The notes below the pieces were generated by a model. The model did not search any database, was not told the DNA's origin, and worked only from the letters and a program-made list of their open reading frames with translations. The translations under genes and the position numbers were made by a program. Shown here in pieces: positions 21,645-34,601 of a DNA stretch of 64,000 nt. The stretch is taken from NCBI GenBank assembly GCA_037367405.1, contig JAZKJV010004145.1, forward strand, positions 677,620 to 741,619. The letters are read 5' to 3'. The stretch comes from Ottelia alismoides (lineage: Eukaryota; Streptophyta; Magnoliopsida; Alismatales; Hydrocharitaceae). How positions within the stretch are numbered: position 1 is the first letter of the stretch; every line of letters begins with the position of its first letter.

Positions 21645-22761
21645 TTGCATAGAAGTTGGAGAAGTGGTGGAGAAAGTGTCTAGGGTGGGAAGTTGGAGTA
21701 GAGAACAAGCAAATGGAGAAATGAAAATAAAAAAATAAATTAAGTAAAATAAGTAGACTATTAAAAATAATGAAAAGAAAAGAAAAGAAAATTAGAAGGA
21801 AAATTTTCAAAAAAATGAAAAAAAAATAAATATAAATAATTTAAAAAAATGAATAAATAATGAATAATACAAAATAAAAATTAAACTAAATTAAATTTTG
21901 ATAGCACCTAAAAAATCGAAAACTAAATGTAAAAAATAAAAAAAGAATATCAAAAGGATCAAATCAAAGTGTTCTACATGACAATTACTCGTCTCGATGA
22001 GATCTACAATTTTTGTGAAGGATCGAAAACCAAAATAAACCATATGTACAAATTGTATATTTGGGTGGTACCTTATAGGTATAAAATACCGCATTTTTTA
22101 TCTTTTGTAGCTTTTTTCATTTTAAAAAAAAGAGAAAATCAAAATAAAATTAGATAAAATATGGAATAAATATTTAAAACTTAATATAATTTTTTTGGAT
22201 TTGTAGTAATTAAGAAAATAAAAAGATAAAATAAAGGGTAGTTTGTTCAATATGTATAATATACAATAGGGGCTTACAACCTAACTTTTACATACGAACT
22301 CCGATTTTCATGAAATTGGTCTTGTTTTGAAGATCTTTGAATTTATATTACATTAAAATGAGTAGACCTAAATTGTACACTTTATGAGAGAGATATGTTC
22401 ATTTTAAGGTTCTTAGTCTAAAACTAGGGTTTGGGTATTATTTCGATACTTTTACACGTTAGTATTTTTTATATTTTCCTTTATTAGTGTAAGTAATATA
22501 TACACTATAAAGTAAATTTTAGTGATTTTAAGTTAGTATAAAATAGATACAAATAAGTGAATTTTACTAATATATAGGTGAATATGTACACGGAATTTCA
22601 AGCTTCTTATTAATGCAAATATGAATGCTAAAATGCAAATATTATTTACACATGCAAGAATGCTAATTATGCAATATAAGTGGAGATATGCATCTAATTA
22701 CCCAGGAATAAAGCTCTATTTTAGAATTTTTAGAGTGATGAATTTCATATTCATCACCTGC

Positions 22762-23307
22762 TAGTAATCAATATTTTTCGCACGTATCTAAATATGTCTC
22801 AAACAGGGTAGAGACACGGTCGCTATGGTGACCCACAAAAAATCCTAATTATTCAATAGACAACCCACAATTCAAGATCAAGCAATAAAAATAAATGTGG
22901 AGTTAAATAATATTATAACTCTGCAACAAGGTGTATATAGGTACAAGTATGTAGAGTTGGAACACAGGGAGCACAAAGGATAGATTGGGAAAATTAATGC
23001 ACAAAATGTTATTGTGACTATTGTCTGTATGTTCTTTTTTTAGGGTTTTTCATATTTTTAATTTATTTTTGATTTTATATTTCTATATTTTGATTTTTAT
23101 TTTTCTATTTTACATTTTCTTTTTATATTTTTATATATTTATATTTCCTTTTTTATAAAAAGATATAATATATAAGGCTTTATATGGGGTATAAATACAA
23201 TATATACTAACATAGATATAAATACTAGTAAACATACAAAAAATAAGGGAAATAAAATCCTTTTTAGTTTTAAATAACTTTTTATTATTTTTGTGATTTT
23301 GTAGGAA
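22762..23307 (-). mobile_element. Y LTR fragment, copy 2
   Basis: Nearly identical to 12,016-12,560. It follows L2b after CCTGC and ends at the same breakpoint, gtaggaa, where copia-B begins. Confidence 0.8.
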
Positions 23308-23830
23308 ATAAAACCTTCTATCTCTCTCTCTCTTTACAAAGGCCCCCTATCCCCCTCCTAAGAATGGCGGTCTACGCTAAACCCCAGAGAGAGTCGTAGT
23401 CATCGTAATGTCGTTGTGTTGCGGGATCGACTACTCATGGATATCTGCATTCTTCAGTGCCTTTCACCCGTCGAGAAGATGCTGGATATCGTGAGAAGAC
23501 ATCAGGAGATTCCTCGCTTGGATAATCAACATGGATTGCAAGGAGCGTGTGTTTCATCAATGCACTCGCAGTCGTCTCCTCCGATGGATCATACAAAAGA
23601 GGTCTCTTCATTTAGAGACTCGATCACAACAATGTTTCAAGAGGTAAATATAACACTTATTTTTGGTCTATATGTGATCTGAGAAGTGTTTTGGGATCAT
23701 GCGGTTTCATCGCTCAGATTTTTAAATTTCGTTGCCCCGAGCAACAAGTATGACTAGTCGCTTCCAATCACATATGATGTGATCTCCAAATTTCCATGAT
23801 ATGTTTAAGGAGATTTCTATATCCTTCAAG

Positions 23831-23843
23831 TGGTATCAGATCC
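23831..23843 (+). other. Copia PBS, copy 2
   Basis: TGGTATCAGATCC differs from the Met-tRNA consensus TGGTATCAGAGCC by one base and lies two bases after the LTR end. Confidence 0.8.
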
Positions 23844-26800
23844 AAGTTCGGAGGTTTCAAATATGATCCATAAACCTAAGATCACATGGCCATTTTTGGT
23901 TGTGTAAAAATTCAAAGAATTTTGTTCACACAACCATATTTTGTTTGATTTTTTCACTATGTTTAATTTATTTAAATTGTGAGTTTATAATTGGATTACA
24001 TTTTTATCTTATTATAAAATCATGTTAATTGATTTTACATGATTTGGAATCCACTTGCTCAAGTCATGGTTGTTTTAGTAAACATGTGTCCACTGTTGCA
24101 GGAATGGTATTTTTAAAACGTAATCAAGAGTTAACCATGATTTTAAAATGCCTAGAAATGCATGTTTATTACTTGTATTATGTTGCAAATCAATTGAATC
24201 TAGTTTGCATGATTTGGAGTTTATTTGATCAAGATTTGTTAGTTTCAGTAAACATATGTCACTGCAGGAAACTTAATGTGATTGTCATTCAATTAGTTCA
24301 TCGAAATTAATGGTTAATCTCTGGGAGTAACTATTTGTTAAATAGTTGTGAATTATTTAATGAATATAAATAATTTGAATGACCATAATCAACATGATAA
24401 GATAATTGATTTTGATCAATTTGGTTATTATGAACATTCTAACAACATTGAAACTTGAATAGGATTTGAGATTTGTTTAGCAAATCTTCATATAGTATTC
24501 ATAAAAATGGTTTTGATAAATATTATATAGCATAACTTCGGTTGAAAAAAATGAATATCATCTCAAATACAATATTATCAAATCACATTATCCTGACTTG
24601 AGGCGGATATGGTATCTAGTTGAGGATCATTGGGGTAGCTGGCTACTCCATGAGCGGTCTGTTCCACATCTTATGCTTACTGTCCATGACAGGGGGTACA
24701 GAAAGGATGACGTTTGAAATGATTATGTGGTATTTTTCTAATTATTAACATTTGTATAATGTGTATTTTCATATTATACCATCCTTCAAGTAACAATCAA
24801 GACTGTTTGTTGATTGTTTGGATTCGATTCATGATTGATTTAATATGGTCAAATTATTGATATCCAATTAAACACTTTATTATAAATAGAGTAGTATTTC
24901 CCTGGGAAGAATTAATCATAATAAATATGATTCGTAATGAGTAATTAAAACTTAAATGAGATATGGAGGATCACATAAATGACATACGTGGTCTTCAGTC
25001 AAGGCGAAGGGTTTCATTGCCTGGGATTGTATGTAGGAGACACTTGTCCAAAATGATGGCTCCTGCATACAAAATGTATCTGGATCGATCTCTTTGCTTC
25101 TCGAAATAGTAAGGATGAATACGTAGTGACCCCAATATCAGTTGCACATATTATTAGCACGATATTCGATTGTTCATAGTGAATTCTATTCATGTTCACT
25201 GGTGGTTCAATTAATGACAGGTCACCAGTTAGGGGAAGTGGGTGTGGGTGTTAAAGACCAAATTGAGAAATGCAAGTTGAACATGCAAGGCAGAATGGGT
25301 TCCCACTTCTTTTTATCTGAATTACAAGTTCTTCTATTATTCAGTTGCAACAAAGATAAGAAAGGAGATCCCAGATCTTGCTTGAGATATAATGGTAAGT
25401 ATATCTCTTACATTTAAAGTGAGTAAGGGAATGAAGTTTCAGTATTGACAAGGCAAGATAGCTTTGATATAAAAATTCTAAATCGAATTAAATTTTGTAT
25501 TTATGCAAATTATCTTATTTCTAATAACATACATTAAACCCGCTCAAAATTATACTTAATGATAAGCAGTAAAATGTCATGGATTCGATACAAGATCCAG
25601 TTATTGCACTTGAAGTTGGACACATAATGTATGTGGTTGCAATATGCAAATTTCCTCATAATAATGAAGAATGGAAATTATATGGGCGATAGGACAACAA
25701 CTTTACATTTATATGTCTCTATAGTATTGATCTCTCATCTATTGTGCTTTGGAAGTATCATGTTGATGATGATCGTAATTATCGAAAATCCTTACAAATA
25801 TAATAAAATATTTTGGCATACATATGTGCTCTCAACATTTAATTATGAATGACATTGTTTACTATATTATGCATAATGGTGGCTCGATAAGATATGATGT
25901 ACTCAAAATGCATGAGTACCTTCCTGAACCAAAGTTTTTAAGAGTTAAGATAGATGTAGTTATGACAAGTGTCGTCATTCTACTATACTCAAGTCATTCA
26001 CGAGGTTTCATAATATTCATATTATATAAATTAAATGAAGCATATATAAATGTTGACATACTCTTCTATTGAAATCTGTTGAGTTCAACATAAGAGGTCC
26101 TTAATCTTAAGCAAGGGTTGTTTATAGATGATAGAAGCGTAGTAAAAGCATGGATCCAACCCAAGTAAGAAGAAAAGTTAAAGACTTGACTGTACTTCTG
26201 TGACTTCCATATGACATCCAAAGAGTTGGATGAATGCCAATAATGCAATAAGACGATGTACTGGTATTATGACTATCTAGACTATCTAGGATCCCTATAT
26301 AAGGACTCAGATAGTGCATCAAAATAATCTACATCTACATTTAATCAATGAAATTTACTTATTTACTTGATAAGACGAAGTCTAATAGTTGTATCTCATT
26401 TTTCTAATAACACTTGGAATTGGGTGCATATGTTTTAGAAGACTGGAAAATTTGATCTTAAGGTTTAATAATCATCCACATGGATTCTGATGCAATTGTT
26501 GCAACAATCTCCATTGGATAGATAGACTACATATTTTCAGTGGGAGAGCCCTTAGGCTCAGAGACACTGTCTCTATGACTGAGATATTAGAATACATTCA
26601 TTATTTATTTCTAAAATGTTCAAAAAAAACATGAAGTTTGGAATAGACCTACCATAAAGAGTTATGAATGACATATTTCAGATAGTAATCTAACATCAAA
26701 AGGAATCTACTGAATTAGAAAATTAATTAATGGTTCATTAACATTTCTAAATACTGAAATTAAATCTTAATAGATCAAGAGGAGGATGAAGATCATTTGA

Positions 26801-26929
26801 CAATGATCTGGTATCAAACGTCCGATATATTTCTATTAATATGATCAATATACTATTAAGATATTGAACTTTAGATTGTCTAAAGCTTCAAAACCTAAAT
26901 ACTTATAAATATTATATTCAAAAAAATTT

Positions 26930-28735
26930 CTGATAAACCATTCTTTGGGAATAGTCTAAGATGCCAAGGTATTGAAGCTCACAAACATATTGATGTATGT
27001 GAACCTTTTATATCATAATAAACATTAATTATATGTGATATCACTTAATGATTTTTGTTATATGAGATTTCTTCCCTTCACCTTAGAAATCTTTGAAATG
27101 TTCAAAGATTTCACAATTTTGGTTTAGGACCAAAGTCTGAAGGAAGATGAAAGAATTCGATCTAATCAAGGTAGCAAGTACCTATTAGATGAATTCAAGG
27201 GATACCTTGTGGATAAAGGAATATCATTCTTATCTCACTCCTCTTGATACACCTAAAGTAAATAGAGTTGTAGGGAGATGCAATTTGATCATGTGTGACA
27301 TGATTTAATCAATGATGAGTCTTAGCATAATTACCTCTTAGTTTCCTAGTATATATGTAGTGGAAACTAAAATATTTATCTTTAATAAGATTCCGAGCAA
27401 GTTAGCTCGAATCTAGCACCTGAGAGTGCTACTTCATTAGGAATATAAAAGATGGTATTAGATACCTACTTTATGACATTGAGATTCTTAAAAGATTTCA
27501 TATCTAAGGTTATGATTCTTAGAGGATGAATTTCTTAAAAATCACGATTAAAATGAAGTGAAGGAAGTTATCGAATCTTGAAAAGATAATGAGGCTCCTG
27601 AAATCATAAACTAAAAGAGACAATTAAAGATAAAACAATGATACCTCCTCAAATTAATTGTAGGGTGGTAAGACCACGTAAAGATATGGATTCCATGTGT
27701 GAGTTAAGTCCGATAATGATTTGACTTCATTTGACGATGTTTCTAAGGATCATGACTTGGAAAGATGGATGTTAAAACTAAAGTCTAAAGTAGACTTCAT
27801 ATACAAGTGTTGTATATGGACCCTCAAGGATCCACCGATATGTGTAAGACCCATTAATGTGTAAATGGATCTTCAAGAGAAAGAGTGAACCTGATTGAGA
27901 AGGTAGAGACCTTCATAGCATGGCTCATAGACATTAGCTACACACCGAACAGAAGACAACGCTTGCGATGGGACTTGCTCTCAAGTGACCATGCTTAAAC
28001 CCATCAGAATATCGCTAACTATAGCAACACAACTTTAATTTGACATCTATAAAATAAAGTCAATATTGCATTCCTCTATGAAGTAGACCCAAGGTTTCAA
28101 CGTTGAGGAAAACAAGATGTGCAAGCTGAAGAACTCCATTTATGGACTCAAATAGGCTTCTAGTAGTTAGAACATCAAATTCAATGAAAGTATAAAGTTT
28201 ATGATTTCATAAAAAAATAATAATGAACCATGTGAAGCTTAGTGGGAATGCCATTGTGTTCATCGTGCTAAATCTATATAGAATCCTAGTCATTTGGAAT
28301 AATGTAAGGACGATAATAAGTGTTTTATAATCTAGTTGTTCCATACCTTGATATATGATTTCAAGGATACCTCTTACATCTTAGTTCTAAAAATATTCTG
28401 AAAGAGAGAAAAGAGGGGATTGGGACCGTCACATTTGTAGTGCTCCTAGGACATATTCCATTTTCGAGAAAACCCCAAGGAAGACTTCCTTCCCTTAAGA
28501 TATGGTATTGACCTATATGAAAGGATAGCACCTTAAAGAATCGAGGAAATGAATGCTCAAAGTGCTTGCCCATGCACATCTGTTATGAGAATCATGGTGT
28601 ATGTTAAATGTGTATAAAAACCAGATGTTTCTCATGCAATGGGAGTTGTAAACTATTACTAATCCTACTAAGGAGATAAAACACTTAATTGCAGTAATAA
28701 CAATATCCTCAGAGAATGGCAAGATTTTGAGATAG
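26930..28735 (+). pseudogene. Copia-B pol remnant, copy 2
   Basis: This is the counterpart of 16,150-17,960 with the same integrase and reverse transcriptase remnants, for example HIDVCEP near 26,990 and LKPIRISLTIA near 27,995-28,025. It is broken by many stops and shifts, several shared with copy 1. Shared lesions mean the gene was already dead before the block duplicated. Confidence 0.72.
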
Positions 28736-28770
28736 CAATCTCAAAATCTTATCTTCAAGAACTTAATCCT

Positions 28771-29684
28771 AGTAAAGTCTCTCTCTTACTTGCAAGTAAA
28801 TCAAACAATGACGGGGTTGGTCTCCCGCAAACAAGGGTTAATTTTAGTCAATTTTTTTGTTCCAATTCAATTTGCTGTCTTTATTTAAGAGATTAGTTGT
28901 CACCATAATTAATCCACACAGGCAATCACATCTACCGTCCAGTCCCAATTCCTTTACCCTGGGTTAGAAAAACTGAGAGAGGAAATCAGAAAATGCCGAT
29001 GCAACTGAGAAAACGATGATGAATTCTTGAGTTAGAATACTTAGAGTGCCTACAGCTCTACTAGGAGATGCAATACGGAATTAAAATTTTACACTATAAA
29101 AATGCAAACGAGAAAACTATTCCTAGACAGGCAGCTCTATTAACGAGTGGTGAACAATAATTTGCACTAATCTAAGTGTTCTGTTAAATGTGATGTGTGG
29201 TCCTATAGAGTACGAGCACAAGTAGAAAATTTGCTCTAAGTGCCGCAAGTGTAGGTCCTAGTCTACATCAATCAACCACATGACCACGAAGGGTCCAATG
29301 TCAAGAGTCTGGGTAAATGCATGAGATTCCAAATCAAAGATGTAAGTATGCAAATATTACAACTTAATTCAGAAAACTGAAAAATCTCTCTTCTCAAAAC
29401 TTCTTATCATCTCAAGAGCCGACTCAATCCACAAATAATTAGCCTCTAATGCACTTCGAGATGTGGCGACTTCAAGAAAGCTGCTCCAAGTCCACTGGAC
29501 CCTCGTACAAAAAAATAAAACTTATGTCAGAGAGAGATATCAATATATATAAACAAAGAAATAATTAAAAAAATGAAATAATTAGAAGGTAGTTCGGCAG
29601 TCAGACTACTTGAGTTAATGGAAGACCAAAATATAATTTTCTAAAATGATCCTAAGTCCTTTGCTTCCTTGGCAACGACGTCAT
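28771..29684 (-). other. L2 gypsy leader with degenerate PBS, copy 2
   Basis: Nearly identical to 17,996-18,931. The PBS relic CTTCCTTGGCAACGACGTCA is at 29,664-29,683. No gene is present. Confidence 0.75.
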
Positions 29685-31939
29685 TTCCATATTGTTGATC
29701 ACCTTAATTAATCATGTCATGTTGTTGTCGTCAGATAATCAGGAACCACACGAATTAATGAATCAACAAATAAATTTATCCATGATTTTATGTATTTTTC
29801 CTAAGCAAGCCCTAGGGTCGACTCAAGGAGGCAAAGGAATAACATCAGCAGAAATTAGATGAATTAGCTACATCCAAACGAGATTTTTTTGTATTTTTTA
29901 TGCAAAAGAAATATCAGTGCATAAATACGATTGAACTAGTTTATTAAGGAATAGAATGATTTAGCCAAATTAATTTTAATACAAAATTGATCCAATTTAG
30001 CTAATTGTATTTTTCCTATAAACCTAATCCAATAATGAATGCAAAGTGTATTTTTTTTGAATTTTTGATTTTAAAATACAACAATGAAAAATGCTAACTT
30101 TTTAAGGGTTTTTAAGCAAATTTTCACACAAACATAATGCAAAATTAATTACTTTTTTTGTATGTGAAATATGATGAAATAAATCGATAATAATATTTTT
30201 GGATGTTTTCAAGAATATATTAATTTTTTTGATTTTTTTTATGAAAACAGGGTTATTGTGAGCATTTAATTTCAAATAAATCCACTAAATAAATTATTTA
30301 TAAATCAATTTATCTCAAAAAGATATGATAGGAAATCCAAGAGACTTGAAATTTCACAAAAATAGTATTTGTGGATATAATTAAAAATCAACTACATCAA
30401 TCACTCAACAACTTATTTTATTCACAAGACACATACAATTTTTATGAAATTTATATAGTAATTAATGCACATAGAAGCATCATCTTTGAATTTTGTACAA
30501 TTTTTATAACCATTTACTTAAATATGAATTTCAGACCACGAAATGGGTAAAATATCCAATTTTTCACCAAAATAATTTTAATTAATTACCCATTGCTCAT
30601 AAAAATACAAATAAATAAACAAGTGACAGAGAATTAAATGGTCATCAACATGTTATTTTTTATTAAAACATGATGCAAAATGTATGTCCAAATTATTACT
30701 CAATATCTAGGGTGTCCGTGCAATACATAAATAACTATTCAATGAAATAAAATGTGCCTAGGGGAACTTTTAAAATTTAAAAACATGGAAGGACTCAATA
30801 TGCAATTTCCAGAAAAAAACTAAAATGACATTTGATAAACATGTATTCCAAAAATGGAACCCAATAGGGCACGATATAGAAAGGGTGCACAGACGTCTAA
30901 GGCATGGTTGGCGACGCGCAACCAAGCATATAAGGGCACGATAACATGGGCAGGAGGGCGGTGAATCAAGAGTCTAGCGTGCGACAGAATGATGGTAGTT
31001 GCGGGTGTGGAGGGTCATGTCTCCAGGGGTTGGGAGCCACGGTTGGGCAGTGAATGGTGGATCTGTCTGTGGACGTGTAGGTAGCACGCGGTTGAAGCGG
31101 AGGAGGACGATGGTTGCGTGACGTCGATGATGGCATGTGCATTGGCAAGGGGGCAAGTTAGTAGTGGCTTGATGTAGGCAGGAGGAAGATGGCACGGTGG
31201 TGCACCTGTAGGAGCAGGAAATGCGACCAACGACGAGTGGTGTATGGAGGTACGTGTGGCTGCATGTGCGCGGCAATGATGGATGTAGGTTGGTCAACGA
31301 GGGCACGGTGTGATGGACACCAATGGGGTAGCATGGCGCCCGTATGAGATGAGGAAAAGGTCCAGTTGATGGGTAGCATAGAGGTGACACGCAAGTCAGT
31401 TGGTGGTCGCAGGTGACAGCGGTTATATCATGCGGTGAGGGCGCAGCAACCGCTAGCGGAGGGCGGAACTCGCACAGGGGCTGTTGGGGCGCAGGAACCT
31501 CTGACGGCCAAGGTAGAGATGAAGTTGATGCTTGGAAACGGAGATGGTCTGCAAAGGGCCGCGACTGGAGGTGCACGGCCACGTAGGAAGTAACGGAGTA
31601 TGAGGCAGCGGGGATAGGATCCAATCTCCTGCAAGGACCCACGCTGCAGTTTTTTAAAAAAAATTTGGGTTTCTCTAGTAAGGAATAATGAAAAGAAGAG
31701 AATGAAGAGGAGTTGATGTTATTATGAAGATGATGATGTAAAAAAATAAAAGATATGATTATGAGGTGGTGATGTTATGATGATGATTATGATATGGATG
31801 TGGTGTAAAAAAATAAAGATGATCAAGGCAACAAAAATAATGTCAGATACTAAAAATTGAGGGGAAGATAGAAAATTTATGTATGATTTGTCGAATTTTT
31901 GGAGCAGCTATGCTGGACTCCCATCATCGTCTCGATGTG

Positions 31940-31944
31940 GTACT
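31940..31944. repeat. Copia-A target site duplication, left
   Basis: GTACT precedes the 5' LTR and is repeated after the 3' LTR at 42,558-42,562. A perfect 5-bp duplication is the integration mark of LTR elements. Confidence 0.9.
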
Positions 31945-33222
31945 TATTGGACAAGCGAGCCCACGACGAGCCATTATGCAACAAATGTTATTGCGATTAT
32001 CATTCCCTGATCTAAAATGAAGAATAACTAATTTGCATAATAGGTCCCTTAGTACAATTAGGTTTATGTACCATGGCCATCTTAATAATCGTATAGTTGT
32101 TGGTTCAACTATTGAATCATAGAGGCTGGTGCTTGGATGAATATCTAAAGAGTTAGATTGAGGACTCATCAAGCACTGTCAAATGATTGTTAAGAGATGA
32201 TCTCCAGCCTGAGTAGGAGATGGCAATCCTTTCTCACATAGGTTGATATCTGACCGACCTCTTGAAGCAGGTCCTCTGCATAGGAATAGAGATTCGGAGG
32301 TGTCAGATTAGTTAGGTCAAAGAGTTGACGTAACGAGATCAAGATAACCAAAGACCTATATCGTATGTTGTCATGGTACAGGCATGCATCCTCTGACCGG
32401 AGACAGATGTGTTACTATATGTCTGAGTATGAACATTTGTCGAACCAATAGGTTGATGAACTAACCAAGGTCTATACACCGGTGCGCTAGTGTGCATATA
32501 AGGGCATATGAGTAATACAATCTCTCAAAGGGATCATATAGGTTCACTACTGAATCGGAAGACATAAGCTCACTAATGAGATATTGGTAAAAATCAAATT
32601 CCGTGCACGGTCGTCTCGTTGCGAAAGCTTGACTGAATTTGTAGGTTTGATATATACTTTTGGAAAGTATATGATCAAGACCTAAGTATGATATATGCTT
32701 TTGCAAAGTATATGATCGATACCAAATCCCAATGATCAAATGAGAAAATTACTAAAAAAGCCCTGAAGTAGACAGTATAAAGTTGATCTAATACTTCTAG
32801 TTTATTCTGGGTCTTCCAGTATGCAGGATGTACAGGTCTTGGGAATATCTGAGGGTGATGTGATCATAAACAATTATATAACCATGATGCTTACATTCCT
32901 AGGGAGTGATGACGGGTGTGGATTTTAGTGACTCCTCTCAGTAGAGAAGTAATATGATCTTGGTCCAAATGTTGGACATTGATCTGAATGTGATTCAGAT
33001 GCAATGAGAAGATTAGATTTGCAGTCTTGATTTAATAAAGCATCTGTCGGAGGCCCGAGATCTGGATTTGAGATGTGATCTCAATATCCAGGTCACTATA
33101 CGTGGAACAATACAATCGCCATGTCCTTATCTCCAAGTATCCGTGGAGAAAGCGCATTATCCTTGAAAGAGTTCATGGATAATTTCATTGTTAATATAAG
33201 TATCCAAGCATCGAGAAAATTG

Positions 33223-33475
33223 ATAATTAAATGTGATTTAATTATCATGGATAATATGAATTTGATTCATATTATAAGGATAGATATCTAAGATAATTAA
33301 ATGTGATTTAATTATCAAAGATATGAATAATGTGAATGTGATTCATGTTATTTGGGCACATGAGAAAAGAATCCAAGATTATTAAATGTGATTTAATTAT
33401 CATGGATATGAATAATATGGACAACACAATCCATATTAATCATATATATTATAAATGTGATTTATAATATATAAG
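33223..33475. repeat. Palindromic TAAATGTGATTTA cluster in copia-A LTR
   Basis: The motif TTAAATGTGATTTAA, flanked by AT-rich inverted arms, recurs near 33,223, 33,293 and 33,380. A relative, ATAAATGTGATTTAT, lies near 33,450. GTGATTCA variants lie between them. All are upstream of the TATA box in U3 and recur, partly diverged, in the 3' LTR. Confidence 0.7.
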
Positions 33476-33700
33476 AGAGAGCATATTGTGATTCATATTT
33501 GTTAATTAATTATTAATGTGAATTAGATTCACATTAGATGATTAACTGAAAATATAATTTACATTTTGTTTTGGGAGGTGAATGTGATTCACATTTTTTT
33601 AATGTCATGATTGCAATATTTCACAAGATAATTGTGAATTATATTTGTGAAATAATTTACAACAATTGTTGTTGTAAATTTTGGAGATATATCATGAGAT

Positions 33701-33753
33701 AATGAGATCTCATGAGACAATGAGATCTCATGAGATAAATGAGATCTCATGAG
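33701..33753. repeat. Three-copy AATGAGATCTCATGAG repeat
   Basis: Exact copies start at 33,701, 33,719 and 33,738. Each contains the palindrome ATGAGATCTCAT. The array is conserved in the 3' LTR near 41,750-41,800. It lies about 240 bp upstream of the TATA box, a possible U3 enhancer. Confidence 0.85.
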
Positions 33754-33993
33754 AAGAGTGGTCGTCCCCTATTTTTAGGGGATATGGTTTATCTCCTTAT
33801 TATCTCCAAGAATAATTAATTGATTTGATTTGAATTTAAATATATTGATTTATCGATATATGTTAAATTAAATTAAATTAATTGTTGTTGTGTTTTTCAC
33901 AACAAGATCATGGCCATTGAAAGAAACACAAATCAATCTCAAACATTGATTGTGTGTTGTCCATGGATTGAGATCCATGGACTCCCAAAATCC

Positions 33994-34000
33994 TATATAA
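33994..34000 (+). promoter_or_regulatory. TATA box of copia-A 5' LTR
   Basis: TATATAA lies in the context tcctatataagaagaggcac and is conserved in the 3' LTR at 41,974-41,980. Transcription would start about 30 bp downstream and run into the element. Confidence 0.7.
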
Positions 34001-34588
34001 GAAGAGGCACTCTTGCTCTTCAATACATATGTTATATGATTATAATGAATGCTCTCTTCTCTCTCTCTCTCTCTCCACGTCATTTGCCTCTCTCCATCTC
34101 TCTCTTATGGCCGTCCACCATGGAGCCTTTGAGAGAATCGACATCGCTGCAGCATCGTCGTTATGATGCTGGAGTTCTTACTCGTGGATCTCCATCTCCT
34201 TCGGTGTGTCTCGCTCGTGAAGAAGATGTTGGATCTCGTGTGCCGAGATCAGGAGATCCGCCACTAGGATCATCAACATGGATTGCGAGGACCACGCGAT
34301 TCATCCCCGCGCTCGCAAGCGTCTCCTCTGTTGGATTGGACTTGAGACAGGAGATCTCTAGGTTTAGAGACTCGATCGCAACCATGATTCAAGAGGTAAT
34401 ATGATTACTTGTTCGTGGTTTAGATGAAACGATCCAAGAAGTGTTCTTGGATCATGTGGTTTCATCACATAAAAATTTTTAATTTCGGTCGCATCGAGCA
34501 ACTAGTACGATTAGTCGCTCCCGATCGCATTCGATGCGATCATCACGCTTTCGTGACGCGCTTGAGGATATTTTCCGTATCCTTCAAG

Positions 34589-34601
34589 TGGTATCAGAGC
34601 C
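34589..34601 (+). other. Copia-A primer binding site
   Basis: TGGTATCAGAGCC is the perfect complement to the 3' end of plant initiator methionine tRNA. It lies two bases after the LTR end and fixes the orientation as plus. Confidence 0.93.

Larger units (their letters stand above)
18932..22756 (-). mobile_element. L2b, older gypsy LTR with a copia remnant inside
   Basis: It starts TGACAGATT beside the degenerate PBS and ends ATATTCATCA. The 5' half (18,932-21,210) matches 29,685-31,944 and the 3' part (21,653-22,756) matches 42,780-43,886. In between lie about 430 bp of copia-A LTR and a short filler. About 217 bp of L2 sequence present in L2c (42,563-42,779) are missing. A GC-rich block at 20,090-20,900 holds long minus-strand frames rich in Pro, His, Ser and Cys. 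They read as low-complexity products of base composition, and I do not call them genes. Confidence 0.85.
23308..28770 (+). mobile_element. Copia-B, copy 2 (truncated and decayed)
   Basis: Same content, order and truncation points as copy 1 at 12,561-17,995, with scattered substitutions and small indels. The LTR ends at ccttca (23,823-23,828). The shared, non-random endpoints show that the composite was duplicated as a block, not formed by two insertions. Confidence 0.82.
31945..34586 (+). mobile_element. Copia-A 5' LTR
   Basis: It begins TATTGGACAAGCGAGCCC, where the 3' LTR and the L2b remnant have TGTTGG, so the terminal TG is mutated. It ends cgtatccttca, directly before the PBS. It is 2,642 bp, long for a copia LTR. 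Its central part (33,220-33,755) is full of short palindromes, and a TATA box lies at 33,994. Confidence 0.92.
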
